The position numbers and the translations under genes are program-made. Under the pieces are notes generated by a model, which saw nothing but the letters and a program-made list of their open reading frames with translations, did not search any database and had not been told where the DNA came from. Source: Bryobacteraceae bacterium (GTDB lineage: Bacteria; Acidobacteriota; Terriglobia; Bryobacterales; Bryobacteraceae). Taken from it: a stretch of 64,000 nt of DNA. The stretch covers positions 2,798,001 to 2,862,000 of the forward strand of contig BPGD01000001.1 in the NCBI GenBank assembly GCA_026002855.1, read 5' to 3'. Below, one piece after another: positions 11,654-20,011 of this stretch (position 1 is the first letter of the stretch; the number at the start of each line of letters is the position of its first letter).

Positions 11654-11682
11654 TGGACGCGGCCTCTCGGCGCCTGTATACT
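11654..11682 (+). promoter_or_regulatory. sigma-70-type promoter for the kinase-TPR gene
   Basis: TGGACG (11654-11659) and TATACT (11677-11682) are separated by 17 bases, matching 4/6 and 5/6 of the consensus. The predicted transcript would have a leader of about 55 bases before the kinase ATG at 11747. Confidence 0.5.
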
Positions 11683-11746
11683 TGAGACATTCATTGGCCC
11701 CGCCCGTCGAAACCATTCTTCCCGCTGGGTCCGTGGAACGGCCGGC

Positions 11747-13921
11747 ATGAAACCAGATGATCCGACGTTGATCGACGGCGGGAGCAACAGCGGCGCGGAC
11801 GCCCTGTGCCGCGGCCGGTATCGCATCACCGGCCGGATTGGCGAGGGCGGCATGGGGGTGGTCTTTTGCGCCGTGGACGAAAAACTCGGGCGGAAGGTTG
11901 CGCTGAAATTCCTGCCCGAGGGCGGACGCGACGCCGCAGCCGAGGAACGGTTCCTGCGGGAGGCGCGCGCTGCAAGCGCGCTCGATCACGTCCACATCGG
12001 CACCATTTACGGCATCGAAGAGTCGGATGACGGCCGGCGATTCCTCGTCATGGCCTATTACGAGGGCCACGACCTCGCCGCCTTTGCCCGCGCCGCGGGG
12101 GGACGGCTCGGCGTTGTCGAGGCGTCCAGGATCGTGATGCAGATCGCCGCGGGACTGGCCGAAGCCCACGCGCATGGCATCATCCACCGCGATATCAAGC
12201 CGTCCAACGTGCTCATCACGAGGCAGGGCGTGGTGAAGATTGTCGATTTCGGGCTGGCGCAGATGCAGGGGGCGGGTCAACTTACGCAGGACGGCGCGCG
12301 GCTGGGCACGCCGGCCTACATGTCGCCCGAACAGGCGCTGGGCCAGCCCGTCGATCAGCGCACCGATATCTGGTCCCTCGGCGCCGTGTTCCATGAGCTG
12401 GTGAATGGGGAGCGCCCCTTCGATGCCGAGTCCGTGCCCGGAACGCTGTATCAGGTGGTGCACGAGCCGCCGCGCTCGCTCGACGACGTGCCGGAGCAAT
12501 TGCGGCCGATTCTGGCCAGGATGCTCGCCAAGAACCCGGAGGATCGTTATTCTTCTGCACAGGAGTTGATCCAGGCACTGCGCCGTGTCGTGCCCGAGTC
12601 GGCCGGCGAAGCGCCTCTGGCGGCGCCGGCCAGCCGGAAACTGAGGGCCGGCCGCCGCCTGGCACGACAGGCGGCCGTGGCGGCGCTGCTTGTCGCGCTG
12701 GCGGCCGCGCAGGCCTGGCTCTGGCAGCGCAGCCGCTCTGCCGCTCCGGCGGCGCGCGGAGGAGTGGTCGCGGGCACAGCGTCCGCAAAATATCTGGAAG
12801 CGCTCACGCTGATGAAACGCTGGGATAAGGAGGGACAGCTTGAGCGCGCCATCCGCCTGTTGGAAGAGTCCGTGCGCACGGATCCATCCTTCGCGCTGGG
12901 CCATGCCCGGCTGGCCGAGGCGCACCGCATCCGATACGCGCTCACGCGGGACCGCAAGGAGCTGGACGCCGCTGCCCTCCATGCGGGACTGGCGCTGCGG
13001 CTCGATGCGGAACTGGCGCCCGTTCAGGTGGCGATGGGACGCGTGCAGGCGGCGCTCGGCAACCAGGATCTGGCGACCGCCTCCCTCGAGCGGGCAGTTC
13101 AACTGGATGCCAACGACTCAGAAGCGCGCCAGGCGGTCGCCCGGCAGTACGAACGTCTGGGGAGACTGGCCGAGGCGGAGAAATCCTTCCGCCGCGCCAC
13201 GGAGCTTGATCCCGATGACATTGCCGCACACGATGCCTTCGGAAATTTTTTGTTCCGGCAGAGCCGTTTTCCGGAGGCGATCCGCGAGTGGCAGGCGGTG
13301 ATCCGCATTGCGCCGGACCACACGCCGGCGCTCGTCAACCTGAGCAGCGCCCTGTGCGAGGCGGGGCGCGTGGCCGAGGCCATCGAGACCTCGAACCAGC
13401 TTGTGAAGGTGAAGCCGGGCGTGATGGCGTGGAACAATCTCGGGACCGCCTATTCCCGTGCGGCGCGCTACCGGGAGGCGGCGGAGGCCTACCGCAAGGC
13501 GCTGGAGATCGATGGCAACGATCCGATGGCCTGGGGCAACCTGGGCTTTGTTTACTCCTGGATGGGCGGGGAGGAGATCCGCGCCCGCGAGGCGTTCGCA
13601 CGGGCGATCGAGCTTGGCGAGGCGCGCCGGAAGGAGAATCCGCGGGATGCATTCCTGCACAGCGACCTGGCTCTGTACTACGCGAAGACGGGCAATGCGG
13701 CGCTCGCGCGTGAACGGCTGGCGACGGCCCTGCGCCTGGCCCCGAAAGGGCCGGAAATCCGGGCTGCGGCGGCAGAAGCTTACGAGCTGCTGGGAGAACG
13801 CGACAGGGCGCTCGAACAGGTGCGCGAAGCGGTGAGCCTGGGCTGCTCCAGACAGCGGCTGGAGCGGAACCCCGGTCTGGAGGCGTTGCTGGCCGAGGCG
13901 CGTGCCAGACGGATGTTCTGA
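11747..13921 (+). CDS. Ser/Thr protein kinase with transmembrane segment and C-terminal TPR repeats
   Basis: This 724-residue Hanks-type kinase has all the key residues: glycine loop GEGGMG (32-37), K54 in VALKF, E73 in the C-helix, HRDIKPSN (147-154), DFG (167-169) and the SPE motif of the activation segment. A single membrane helix lies near residues 306-326, after an Arg-rich stretch. The remaining 390 residues are tandem TPRs with repeated A-x-A-x-x-x-L-P/D patterns, probably a periplasmic protein-binding scaffold. Kinase-TPR fusions are common in Acidobacteria and act in signalling. An FHA-GAF-PP2C phosphatase lies about 500 bases downstream on the opposite strand, a possible functional opponent. 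Confidence 0.93.
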   Translation: MKPDDPTLIDGGSNSGADALCRGRYRITGRIGEGGMGVVFCAVDEKLGRKVALKFLPEGGRDAAAEERFLREARAASALDHVHIGTIYGIEESDDGRRFLVMAYYEGHDLAAFARAAGGRLGVVEASRIVMQIAAGLAEAHAHGIIHRDIKPSNVLITRQGVVKIVDFGLAQMQGAGQLTQDGARLGTPAYMSPEQALGQPVDQRTDIWSLGAVFHELVNGERPFDAESVPGTLYQVVHEPPRSLDDVPEQLRPILARMLAKNPEDRYSSAQELIQALRRVVPESAGEAPLAAPASRKLRAGRRLARQAAVAALLVALAAAQAWLWQRSRSAAPAARGGVVAGTASAKYLEALTLMKRWDKEGQLERAIRLLEESVRTDPSFALGHARLAEAHRIRYALTRDRKELDAAALHAGLALRLDAELAPVQVAMGRVQAALGNQDLATASLERAVQLDANDSEARQAVARQYERLGRLAEAEKSFRRATELDPDDIAAHDAFGNFLFRQSRFPEAIREWQAVIRIAPDHTPALVNLSSALCEAGRVAEAIETSNQLVKVKPGVMAWNNLGTAYSRAARYREAAEAYRKALEIDGNDPMAWGNLGFVYSWMGGEEIRAREAFARAIELGEARRKENPRDAFLHSDLALYYAKTGNAALARERLATALRLAPKGPEIRAAAAEAYELLGERDRALEQVREAVSLGCSRQRLERNPGLEALLAEARARRMF

Positions 13922-14025
13922 AACCGGCGCGCGGCCATGCCCAGGGGACCGAAAATCGCGCTGGAATTTTCCTGCCCGCCACGCAAATTCTATGACAATT
14001 CTGCTGCCTTTTCCGAAAATTCGGC

Positions 14026-14031
14026 TATACT
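14026..14031 (+). promoter_or_regulatory. -10 element upstream of the 95-residue gene
   Basis: TATACT lies about 95 bases before the gene at 14127. It sits just after a small inverted repeat (CCGAA/TTCGG, 14013-14024). No convincing -35 is seen at 16-18 bases, so a regulated promoter is possible. Confidence 0.3.
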
Positions 14032-14126
14032 GAGCGCTACGAGGGGCGCAGGATCTGGCAATCCCGGACAGGGAGGGTCATCGCCTGTGCATTCATTCAG
14101 GTCCGAACCGCACGAAGGAGACCGCG

Positions 14127-14414
14127 ATGGCCGACCACAACATTTCCATTGACAGTTCCGGCAATCCGCAGCCGGAAACGCTGAACTGCAAGGCCGGGGA
14201 CCAGATCACCTGGACGAACAACTACGCGCAGGCGCTGGACAGTTTCACGTTGCCCACATGCGTGGCGCCGCCGCAGTCTCCGGCTCCGGTCGCCGCCGGC
14301 GCCACGACGCGGGCGTTTACGGTGAACCAGGGAGCCAAGGGACGGTTCGGTTACAGCTTCGGCTGGCCGGTGATCACGCTTGACACGCGCAGCGGAACCA
14401 TCGACGTGAGCTGA
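14127..14414 (+). CDS. small cupredoxin-like protein of unknown function
   Basis: The 95-residue protein begins at ATG 14127 with a strong AAGGAG (14115-14120) at ideal spacing. There is no signal peptide or membrane segment, so it is probably cytoplasmic. Its pattern (GDQITWTNNYAQALDSFTL in the middle, GKFGYS-type GRFGYSFGWP and a closing beta-strand) resembles a compact beta-sandwich of the cupredoxin type. The His and Met copper ligands are absent, so metal binding is unlikely; two cysteines remain. It sits between a Ser/Thr kinase and a PP2C phosphatase, and it could be a substrate or adaptor. That role is only a guess from context. Confidence 0.75.
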   Translation: MADHNISIDSSGNPQPETLNCKAGDQITWTNNYAQALDSFTLPTCVAPPQSPAPVAAGATTRAFTVNQGAKGRFGYSFGWPVITLDTRSGTIDVS

Positions 14415-14435
14415 ACGCTGACCGGTGGAAAACCC

Positions 14436-16076
14436 TCACGCAGCGGCCGTCCGGCGAACGATGACGAGCGTGAAGTCGTCGCCGGCGGAGATGCTGCCGG
14501 CGTGCCGCCCGACGGCCGCGCGCACGCACTCGAGGATTTCTGCGGCGCTCTGCGACGCCGCCGCCAGGACCGTTTCGACAAGTCGGTCCTCGCCAAACTC
14601 GTCTTCTGTGTCCGGCCTGGCGGCTTCCGTCACGCCATCGCTGTACAGGGCGAGCACGTCGCCCGGCTCCAGCTGGCCCAGGCCCGCCTGGTAGTGCGAA
14701 TCGGGGAACACGCCGAGTGGCAGGCCGCCCGTCTCCAGACGCTCTGCCTTGCCGAGGCGGCGCAGAATGAGCGGGGGGTTGTGTCCCGCGTTCACATGAT
14801 GGATCCCGCCGCTGACGGGATCGATGAGGCAATAAAACAGCGTGATGAAACGGTTCCCGGGACAGCAGGTGGAGGTGACGCGGTTCAGCTTCTCCACGAG
14901 CTGCGCGGGGTTCGGCTCGGCTTCAATCAGAACCTGGAAGCGCGCCTGGAGGCTGGCCATCAGCAGCGCCGCGGGCATCCCCTTGCCGGCGACGTCTCCG
15001 ACGACCACCGCAAGACGCCCGCCGGCGAGACGGAAGAAATCGTAGTAATCCCCGCCTGCGTGACGGCAGGGCTGTGTGAAAGCGGCGATGTCGAGTCCGT
15101 CGATGGATGGTGGCGCGCCGGGCAGAAGCAGCCGCTGGACGGCCGCAGCCTGCTCCATTTCGATGGACACGCGGCGCTCGCGTTCCTCCACTTCGGCCAG
15201 CCGCGTGTTTTCGATGGACGCGGCCGCCATGTTCGCCATCACCGTGAGCAGGTTCAGGTCTTCGCGGAGGAAGGGCCGGGCCTGGCCTGCCGAGTCCAGA
15301 TACAGCAGCCCGAGGACCCGCTCGTTTGTCTGTAACGGGACGGCGATCATGCTGCGGATGCCCTGCGCCACGATGCTGGCCTGAATCCGCATCTCCCCTT
15401 CGTTCTCCATGTCCTGGATCAGCAGGCTCTCCCGGCCGAGCAGCACGCGCTCCCGTACGCTGGTGCTCAGCGGGAACGATCCGCCGCGCGCAGCCTTTTC
15501 GCTCAGCGTGCCATTTTCTTCAAGAAGGAGCGCGCCGCGCGGCGCGTCCACAGCGTCGGCAGCGAGGTCGAGGATCAGCGGCAGGAGCTGGCTGAGCGGG
15601 AGACGTCCGGTCAGCTCCACCCCGGCATGCAGCAGGGCGTGCAGATGCCGCGCCGAGGTGAGCGGCATCGGAGACGGCGCCGCATCGCCCGTGGTGGTGC
15701 TGAGCAGGCGGTCGAGCCGCACGGCGATGGTCGAATCGGCGGGCGCATGGGCTCGAGCCCCGGCAGGCGCCGGGCGCGGCTGCCGGAACTCGATCTGGAG
15801 CATGCCAGCGCGGAGAACGTCACCGGAGCGAAGTGATGAGGGCTCGCGCAACACCGCCCCGTTCAGAAACGTCCCGTTGCGGCTGCCGAGATCGCGCACG
15901 CTCCAGCCGTCCGGGCCTGCCTCGAAGACGAGGTGATGGCGTGAAAGCTCCTGCTGCTCCGGGAACGCCAAGTCGTTGTCCGTGGCGCGCCCGATGCGGC
16001 AGGGCGCGTCCGAAAGCGGCACGGCGCGAACGCCGCCCTGTGGTGTTCTCACGACCAACTCCGCGGGATCGTTCAC
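14436..16076 (-). CDS. FHA-GAF-PP2C (SpoIIE-type) serine phosphatase
   Basis: The start GTG 16074-16076 is preceded by GGGAGGAGG at close spacing; the frame remains open upstream but shows no domain. The 546-residue product has an FHA domain (about 5-100) with the phosphothreonine-binding residues of GR (29-30), SRHH (45-48) and NG (67-68). A GAF sensor domain follows (about 155-315). The C-terminal PP2C/RsbU-type phosphatase has the motifs GGDYYDFF, GDVAGKGMPAALLMA, NAGHNPPL and YSDGVTEA, whose Asp residues bind two Mn/Mg ions. It probably reads phosphothreonine marks and dephosphorylates serine on a partner-switch or kinase substrate. It is convergent with the small cupredoxin-like gene. 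Confidence 0.92.
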   Translation of the reverse strand: MNDPAELVVRTPQGGVRAVPLSDAPCRIGRATDNDLAFPEQQELSRHHLVFEAGPDGWSVRDLGSRNGTFLNGAVLREPSSLRSGDVLRAGMLQIEFRQPRPAPAGARAHAPADSTIAVRLDRLLSTTTGDAAPSPMPLTSARHLHALLHAGVELTGRLPLSQLLPLILDLAADAVDAPRGALLLEENGTLSEKAARGGSFPLSTSVRERVLLGRESLLIQDMENEGEMRIQASIVAQGIRSMIAVPLQTNERVLGLLYLDSAGQARPFLREDLNLLTVMANMAAASIENTRLAEVEERERRVSIEMEQAAAVQRLLLPGAPPSIDGLDIAAFTQPCRHAGGDYYDFFRLAGGRLAVVVGDVAGKGMPAALLMASLQARFQVLIEAEPNPAQLVEKLNRVTSTCCPGNRFITLFYCLIDPVSGGIHHVNAGHNPPLILRRLGKAERLETGGLPLGVFPDSHYQAGLGQLEPGDVLALYSDGVTEAARPDTEDEFGEDRLVETVLAAASQSAAEILECVRAAVGRHAGSISAGDDFTLVIVRRTAAA

Positions 16077-16261
16077 GGCCCTCCTCCCGGCCTTTTCCGC
16101 GGCAGTGACTGCTGCGGAGTCCTCCTCTTGCCCTATGCAATGCGCGCGGGCCGGGCGTCGGGAAATGGCGGAAACCCAGTGGGCGCGCAGGCGGCACCCG
16201 CCTTCTCTGACTGGTTGAAGGATAGCACACTGCCGGCTGAGAGGGAAGCCGGCCGAAAGGG

Positions 16262-17011
16262 TCAACTCTTCGGGCGCGGCTTCATGCGCCAGCGGCCGCC
16301 GTTCGGCGGAAAGGCGAGCTTCAGCAGCTCTTCCAGTGCATAACGGATGTGGGCGCGGATGGCCGAGTCAGCGCGGAGCGGGTCGCCCGAGCAGAGTTCC
16401 TCGGCAAGCCCGGAATGGTAGCGCGGCGGCAGCGGATGAACCTGGGCGGCGGTGTCGGAAAGCCAACTGAACAGCAGGTCCTGTTCGCGCTCGATCGCCT
16501 GGCGCAGCAGTGGGCTGCCGCCGATTTCGGCGATCCGGAGATGGAAGCGCACATGGTAGCGGCGAACGGCCAGGCGGAATTCGCTGTCTTGCTGGAGCCG
16601 CTCCCAGTGCGTGTAATACTCGTCGAGTTTCCTGGCCATGCGGAGGATCTCCGCCTTCTGCGCTCGCGTGGCGCGCTCGGCGAACAGACGGGCGGCCTGG
16701 CTTTCCAGCGCCTCGCGCAGCGTGTACCGGTCACGGATCTCCTCACGGTCCGGCTGCCGGACGCGCGTGCCGACGCGGGGGCGGCTTTCGAGCAGCCCCT
16801 CGTTGACCAGCCGCTGGAGCGCCTCGGCCACCGGCAGCAGGCTCATGCCCAGTTCGCTGGCCAGCCGGCGCCGGGACAGGGCCGCCCCAGGCGGATAAAT
16901 TCCCTTGAGGATTCGTTCCCGGACGAGGCGGTAGGCGCGCTGGGCCAGAGTGTCGTCCGCGTGCCGGGCGGCGGGCAGGGCGGAGCGCCCCTCAGGTTCC
17001 GCAGACATCAT
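16262..17011 (-). CDS. GntR/FadR-type transcriptional regulator with FCD domain
   Basis: The 249-residue protein has an N-terminal winged helix (LAQRAYRLVRERILKGIYPP and SRRRLASELGMSLLPVAEAL) and a C-terminal all-helical FCD ligand domain. The usual metal-binding histidines are partly visible (FHLRIAEIGG, RYHSGLAEEL, IRAHIRYAL). FCD regulators sense small organic acids or sugars. The gene starts about 20 bases after the tatC stop and may be the distal gene of the tat operon; no ligand can be assigned. ATG 17009-17011 is used here; TTG 17021-17023 or ATG 17006-17008 are alternatives, and none has a strong ribosome site. Confidence 0.85.
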   Translation of the reverse strand: MMSAEPEGRSALPAARHADDTLAQRAYRLVRERILKGIYPPGAALSRRRLASELGMSLLPVAEALQRLVNEGLLESRPRVGTRVRQPDREEIRDRYTLREALESQAARLFAERATRAQKAEILRMARKLDEYYTHWERLQQDSEFRLAVRRYHVRFHLRIAEIGGSPLLRQAIEREQDLLFSWLSDTAAQVHPLPPRYHSGLAEELCSGDPLRADSAIRAHIRYALEELLKLAFPPNGGRWRMKPRPKS

Positions 17012-17032
17012 GAGTTCAGTCAAGGCAATAGT

Positions 17033-18097
17033 CTACTTGACCAGAAACGGCCACTTCCACACCCAGTGGTATCCAAAGCGCAGCAGGTAGACCGCGGCGG
17101 TGGCGGCAGCCAGGGCCGCCAGCCCCCCAAGGACATAGAAGACACGGCGCCACGGGAACCTCTCGCCTTCGCGGTGCAGCACCAGCAGATAGCTGGCGAA
17201 GACGCCGACGAAATAGAGCAGGATCATCGGCGCGGCAAAAATCGTAAGGTTGATCGCGTCCGGCGTGGGCGTAATGATCGCCGCCAGGATCACGATGATG
17301 AGGATGGCGTAGCGGGAGTGCCGCAGCAGGAAGCGGGGCGAGGCGATCCGCAGCAGCGTGAGGAAGAAAATGAGCACCGGCAGCTCGAAAACGAGCGCCA
17401 CGCCGAGAATGACGTTGACGAAGAGGTCGAAGTACTCAGTGAGTGAAATGTAGGGACGGACCCCCAGATTGCTGCCGATGCCGAGAAGGAAGACAAGGCC
17501 GAAGCGGAAGGCGACGAAGTAGGCGAACAGGCCGCCGAGGATGAAGAGGCCCGCAGTGCAGAAGATGAACGGCACGGCGAGCCGGCGCTCCCGCCGGTAC
17601 AGGCCTGGCGAGATGAACGCCCACGCCTGATACACGATCCACGGCGAGGAAAGAAACAGCGCAGCGAGAATCGGCAGCTTCACCCAGATGATGGTGAACG
17701 CCTCGGTCGGGGTGAGCTGCGCGAGCTCGGGCGGATAGCCGAGCTGGGTGAGCGCCGCCACGGCCGGCCCGCGGACGGCGTCCCAAAGTCTGTCTGTGAA
17801 GAGAATGCAGAGGATGAAGGCGATGCCCAGACCCATGAGCGCCCGGATGATGCGCATGCGGAGCTCCTCGAGGTGTTCGAGGAACGACATGCGGAGCAGC
17901 TCTTCTTCCTCGTCCTCCGGCTCGTGGCCGGCGGGCGCCTTTGGCGTCTCCGGCGGTGCAGGGGGGGACGCCTGGACAAGGGGAGCGGCCGCGGTGTCCG
18001 CAGCCGGGGACGAGGTAGCGCTTTCGGGCGTCGTTCGGCCCTCCTGCTCCGGATCCCCATCCGGGCGCGGCTGCTGCGTGTCGTTGTTTTCCGGCAT
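17033..18097 (-). CDS. tatC: twin-arginine translocase subunit TatC with acidic/Pro-rich N-terminal extension
   Basis: TatC is the polytopic receptor of the Tat pathway, which exports folded proteins with RR signal peptides. The canonical protein starts near residue 70 (MSFLEHLEELRMRIIRAL) and shows six hydrophobic segments, including the conserved YQAWAFISPGLYRRERR loop. Ahead of it lies an unusual tail of about 70 residues rich in Pro, Ala, Glu and Asp; ATG 18095-18097 is the upstream start, so a later start that removes the tail cannot be excluded. The gene follows tatA/B by 45 bases. Possible Tat substrates are encoded nearby (10070, 18716, 52460). Confidence 0.93.
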   Translation of the reverse strand: MPENNDTQQPRPDGDPEQEGRTTPESATSSPAADTAAAPLVQASPPAPPETPKAPAGHEPEDEEEELLRMSFLEHLEELRMRIIRALMGLGIAFILCILFTDRLWDAVRGPAVAALTQLGYPPELAQLTPTEAFTIIWVKLPILAALFLSSPWIVYQAWAFISPGLYRRERRLAVPFIFCTAGLFILGGLFAYFVAFRFGLVFLLGIGSNLGVRPYISLTEYFDLFVNVILGVALVFELPVLIFFLTLLRIASPRFLLRHSRYAILIIVILAAIITPTPDAINLTIFAAPMILLYFVGVFASYLLVLHREGERFPWRRVFYVLGGLAALAAATAAVYLLRFGYHWVWKWPFLVK

Positions 18098-18142
18098 CTG
18101 CGATTGAGCGGTCCGTCTCGCGTCGCTGCGGTTGCCCGGTGC

Positions 18143-18643
18143 CTAACGCACCGCCGGTTCGCCGCTTGGGTGTTCTGGCGGCGGCGCGGCAGCGTCCGCG
18201 CCGGGGACTTCCGGCGGCGCGGCGGCTTCGGCAACTTCCGGCGCGGCAGCCGCAGTGGCGGCCTGGCCGGTCCTGTCAGCGTCCTGGGTTGCGGAATCGC
18301 TTACCGGATGGGCATCCGTCGTGGAAGGAGTGTCGTAAGACTCGGGATATCCGTAGGAGCCGTAGTCGTACGAGGAATCGTAGCTGTAATCGTAGCTCGT
18401 CGAGTAGGTGTAGTCGCTGGTGACCTGGGCCAGCGATTCGGCTTCCTTCTTGATGTCGGCCGTCTCGCGCTCCAGGTTGGCCATCTCGCGCTGCCAGGTG
18501 TCGCGAAGCTCGTTCGAAGCGCGGCGGAACTCATTGATCGCCTTGGCGATATTGCGTCCGACCTCGGGGAGCTTCTTGGGCCCGAACAGCAGCAGCACCA
18601 GCACGAAGATGACGAGGGTCTCTTGCCAGCCTAGCGGACCCAT
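18143..18643 (-). CDS. TatA/TatB family translocase subunit with tyrosine-rich C-terminal tail
   Basis: The 166-residue protein has the family pattern: a short N-terminal membrane helix (ETLVIFVLVLLLFGPKKLPE), the hinge FGPKKLP, and an amphipathic helix (to about residue 50). A charged helix follows to about 75. Residues 78-103 then contain ten tyrosines, mixed with Ser and Asp, before an Ala/Pro/Glu-rich end. TatA forms the pore and TatB the receptor with TatC; sequence alone does not separate them here. The ATG has a GGAGT site 8 bases upstream and a good promoter lies just before it. The tyrosine block is not a normal Tat feature. Confidence 0.9.
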   Translation of the reverse strand: MGPLGWQETLVIFVLVLLLFGPKKLPEVGRNIAKAINEFRRASNELRDTWQREMANLERETADIKKEAESLAQVTSDYTYSTSYDYSYDSSYDYGSYGYPESYDTPSTTDAHPVSDSATQDADRTGQAATAAAAPEVAEAAAPPEVPGADAAAPPPEHPSGEPAVR

Positions 18644-18675
18644 CCAGGGGACTCCTTTACTTTTAGCCTACACCG

Positions 18676-18705
18676 ATGATAGCGGAGGCGGCGCAAAGGG
18701 CTCAA
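18676..18705 (-). promoter_or_regulatory. sigma-70-type promoter of the tat operon
   Basis: On the minus strand TTGAGC (18700-18705) is followed after 18 bases by TATCAT (18676-18681), 4/6 and 5/6 matches. It lies about 33 bases before the tatA/B ATG and about 10 bases past the stop of the gene at 18716. Confidence 0.6.
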
Positions 18706-18715
18706 CCGCGGCCGG

Positions 18716-19897
18716 TCACAGGGGCAGAACCTCATGGCGTTCCGGATCGAAGCGGAGGCGGCGCTTTTCGAGGTAGCTCTGCACCGCGAGCAGGGGCGGA
18801 AGAATGGAGATGGCCGCGATGCCCACGTCGGCGTTCGGCAGGCGGCGCGAGCGGCAGCAGTCGAGGAAGTTGCGCACATGATCGACGGTGATGTCGCCGG
18901 GAATCTGGCGGCTTTCCGGCGCCGCGCCTTTTGCGGCCGGGGTGAACACGTAGCGGTTGCGGTCGACGAACAGCCTGCCTTTGTCGCCGTGGAAGGTGAT
19001 GCCGTAGTCGCCGGGCAGGCCATACGCGTTGGACTGGAACAGAACGGTGAAGCCGTCGTATTCGAACAGCGCGTTGCAGGTGTCCGGCGCCGTGCGCCCG
19101 TCGTGGAAGTCATAAAAGATGCCGCCGGCGAAGACGACCGAATGCGGGGGCCGCTCGCCCATGTACATGTGGACGACGTCCAGCCAATGATGGCCAAAAT
19201 CGGTCATCTTGCCACCGTTGTAGTCGAGAAACGCGCGGAAATTCCAATATTGGGCAGGATCCCATTCGCGGTATTTCACCGGGCCGAGGAAGCGGATCCA
19301 GTCGAGGTTGGAAGGTTTCTGGGCCGGCTCGCGGCGCAGCGGGCGCGGCGGGCCGCTGTTCCAGACGGCATCGATATGCGTGATGCGGCCGAGCGCGCCG
19401 GAACGGACGTATTTTTCGAGCGGCTCCAGATAAATGGGCCCGGAGCGCTGTTGCAGCCCCACCTGGCAGATGCGGTTGTTGACGCGCGCCGCCTTCACCA
19501 TCCGGGGCGGCTCTTCGCGCGTGCGGCAGAGCGGCTTTTCAACGTAGACGTCCTTGCCGGCGTTCATCGCGTCGATGGCGATCTGCGCGTGCCAGTGGTC
19601 GGGCGTGCCGATGAGCACCGCGTCCACCTCTTTCAGGGCGAGCAGCTCCTCGTGATGCGGAAAGGTCCTTGCGCCGGGCGCCTTCGAGAGCGCCTCGTCA
19701 AGCCGCGCGGCGTAGACGTCGCACAGGGCGCGCACCTCGCAGTCATGGAAGAGCTGGAACTTTGTCATTACATGGATGCCGCGCCCGCCGGTGCCAATGA
19801 CGCCGAGGCCGATGCGGTCATTGGCGCCGAGGACGCGGGACCAGGACAGTGCCGTCCATGTGGCGGCGCGGGCGGCCCTGCGGCGGCTGATCGTCAT
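18716..19897 (-). CDS. Gfo/Idh/MocA family oxidoreductase, probably exported
   Basis: The 393-residue protein starts at ATG 19895-19897 with GGAAGGAT upstream. Its N-terminus MTISRRRAARAATWTALSWS carries an RRR cluster like a Tat signal. The NAD(P)-binding fold follows (GLGVIGTGGRGIHV) with the family motif VYVEKPLC, whose Lys is catalytic in many members. The second domain has the GGKMTDFGHHWLDVVHMYMG segment. These enzymes oxidise, epimerise or cleave sugars and inositols; exported copies are very numerous in Acidobacteria and Planctomycetes and their substrates are mostly unknown. It faces away from the gene at 20012. Confidence 0.88.
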   Translation of the reverse strand: MTISRRRAARAATWTALSWSRVLGANDRIGLGVIGTGGRGIHVMTKFQLFHDCEVRALCDVYAARLDEALSKAPGARTFPHHEELLALKEVDAVLIGTPDHWHAQIAIDAMNAGKDVYVEKPLCRTREEPPRMVKAARVNNRICQVGLQQRSGPIYLEPLEKYVRSGALGRITHIDAVWNSGPPRPLRREPAQKPSNLDWIRFLGPVKYREWDPAQYWNFRAFLDYNGGKMTDFGHHWLDVVHMYMGERPPHSVVFAGGIFYDFHDGRTAPDTCNALFEYDGFTVLFQSNAYGLPGDYGITFHGDKGRLFVDRNRYVFTPAAKGAAPESRQIPGDITVDHVRNFLDCCRSRRLPNADVGIAAISILPPLLAVQSYLEKRRLRFDPERHEVLPL

Positions 19898-19994
19898 GAG
19901 CGAATCCTTCCCACTGCCCCGTTGGCCTGACGCACGGGGCAAGGTGCCATTCTACATCCGGCCGGGACAGCGCTCCTGCCATGCAGGAATCCCG

Positions 19995-20000
19995 TACAAT
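19995..20000 (+). promoter_or_regulatory. -10 element close to the start of the fused spermidine-synthase-like gene
   Basis: TACAAT lies 11 bases before ATG 20012, which would leave a leader of only about 4-5 bases. No clear ribosome-binding site is present in this interval. Confidence 0.35.
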
Positions 20001-20011
20001 CAGAGACCGGC

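Noticed and set aside
9923-13102. A 1059-codon minus-strand open frame across the arabinofuranosidase and kinase genes
   Set aside because: Its translation is His/Arg/Gly-rich and without motifs; the plus strand carries two genes with full catalytic motifs. High GC leaves long accidental frames.
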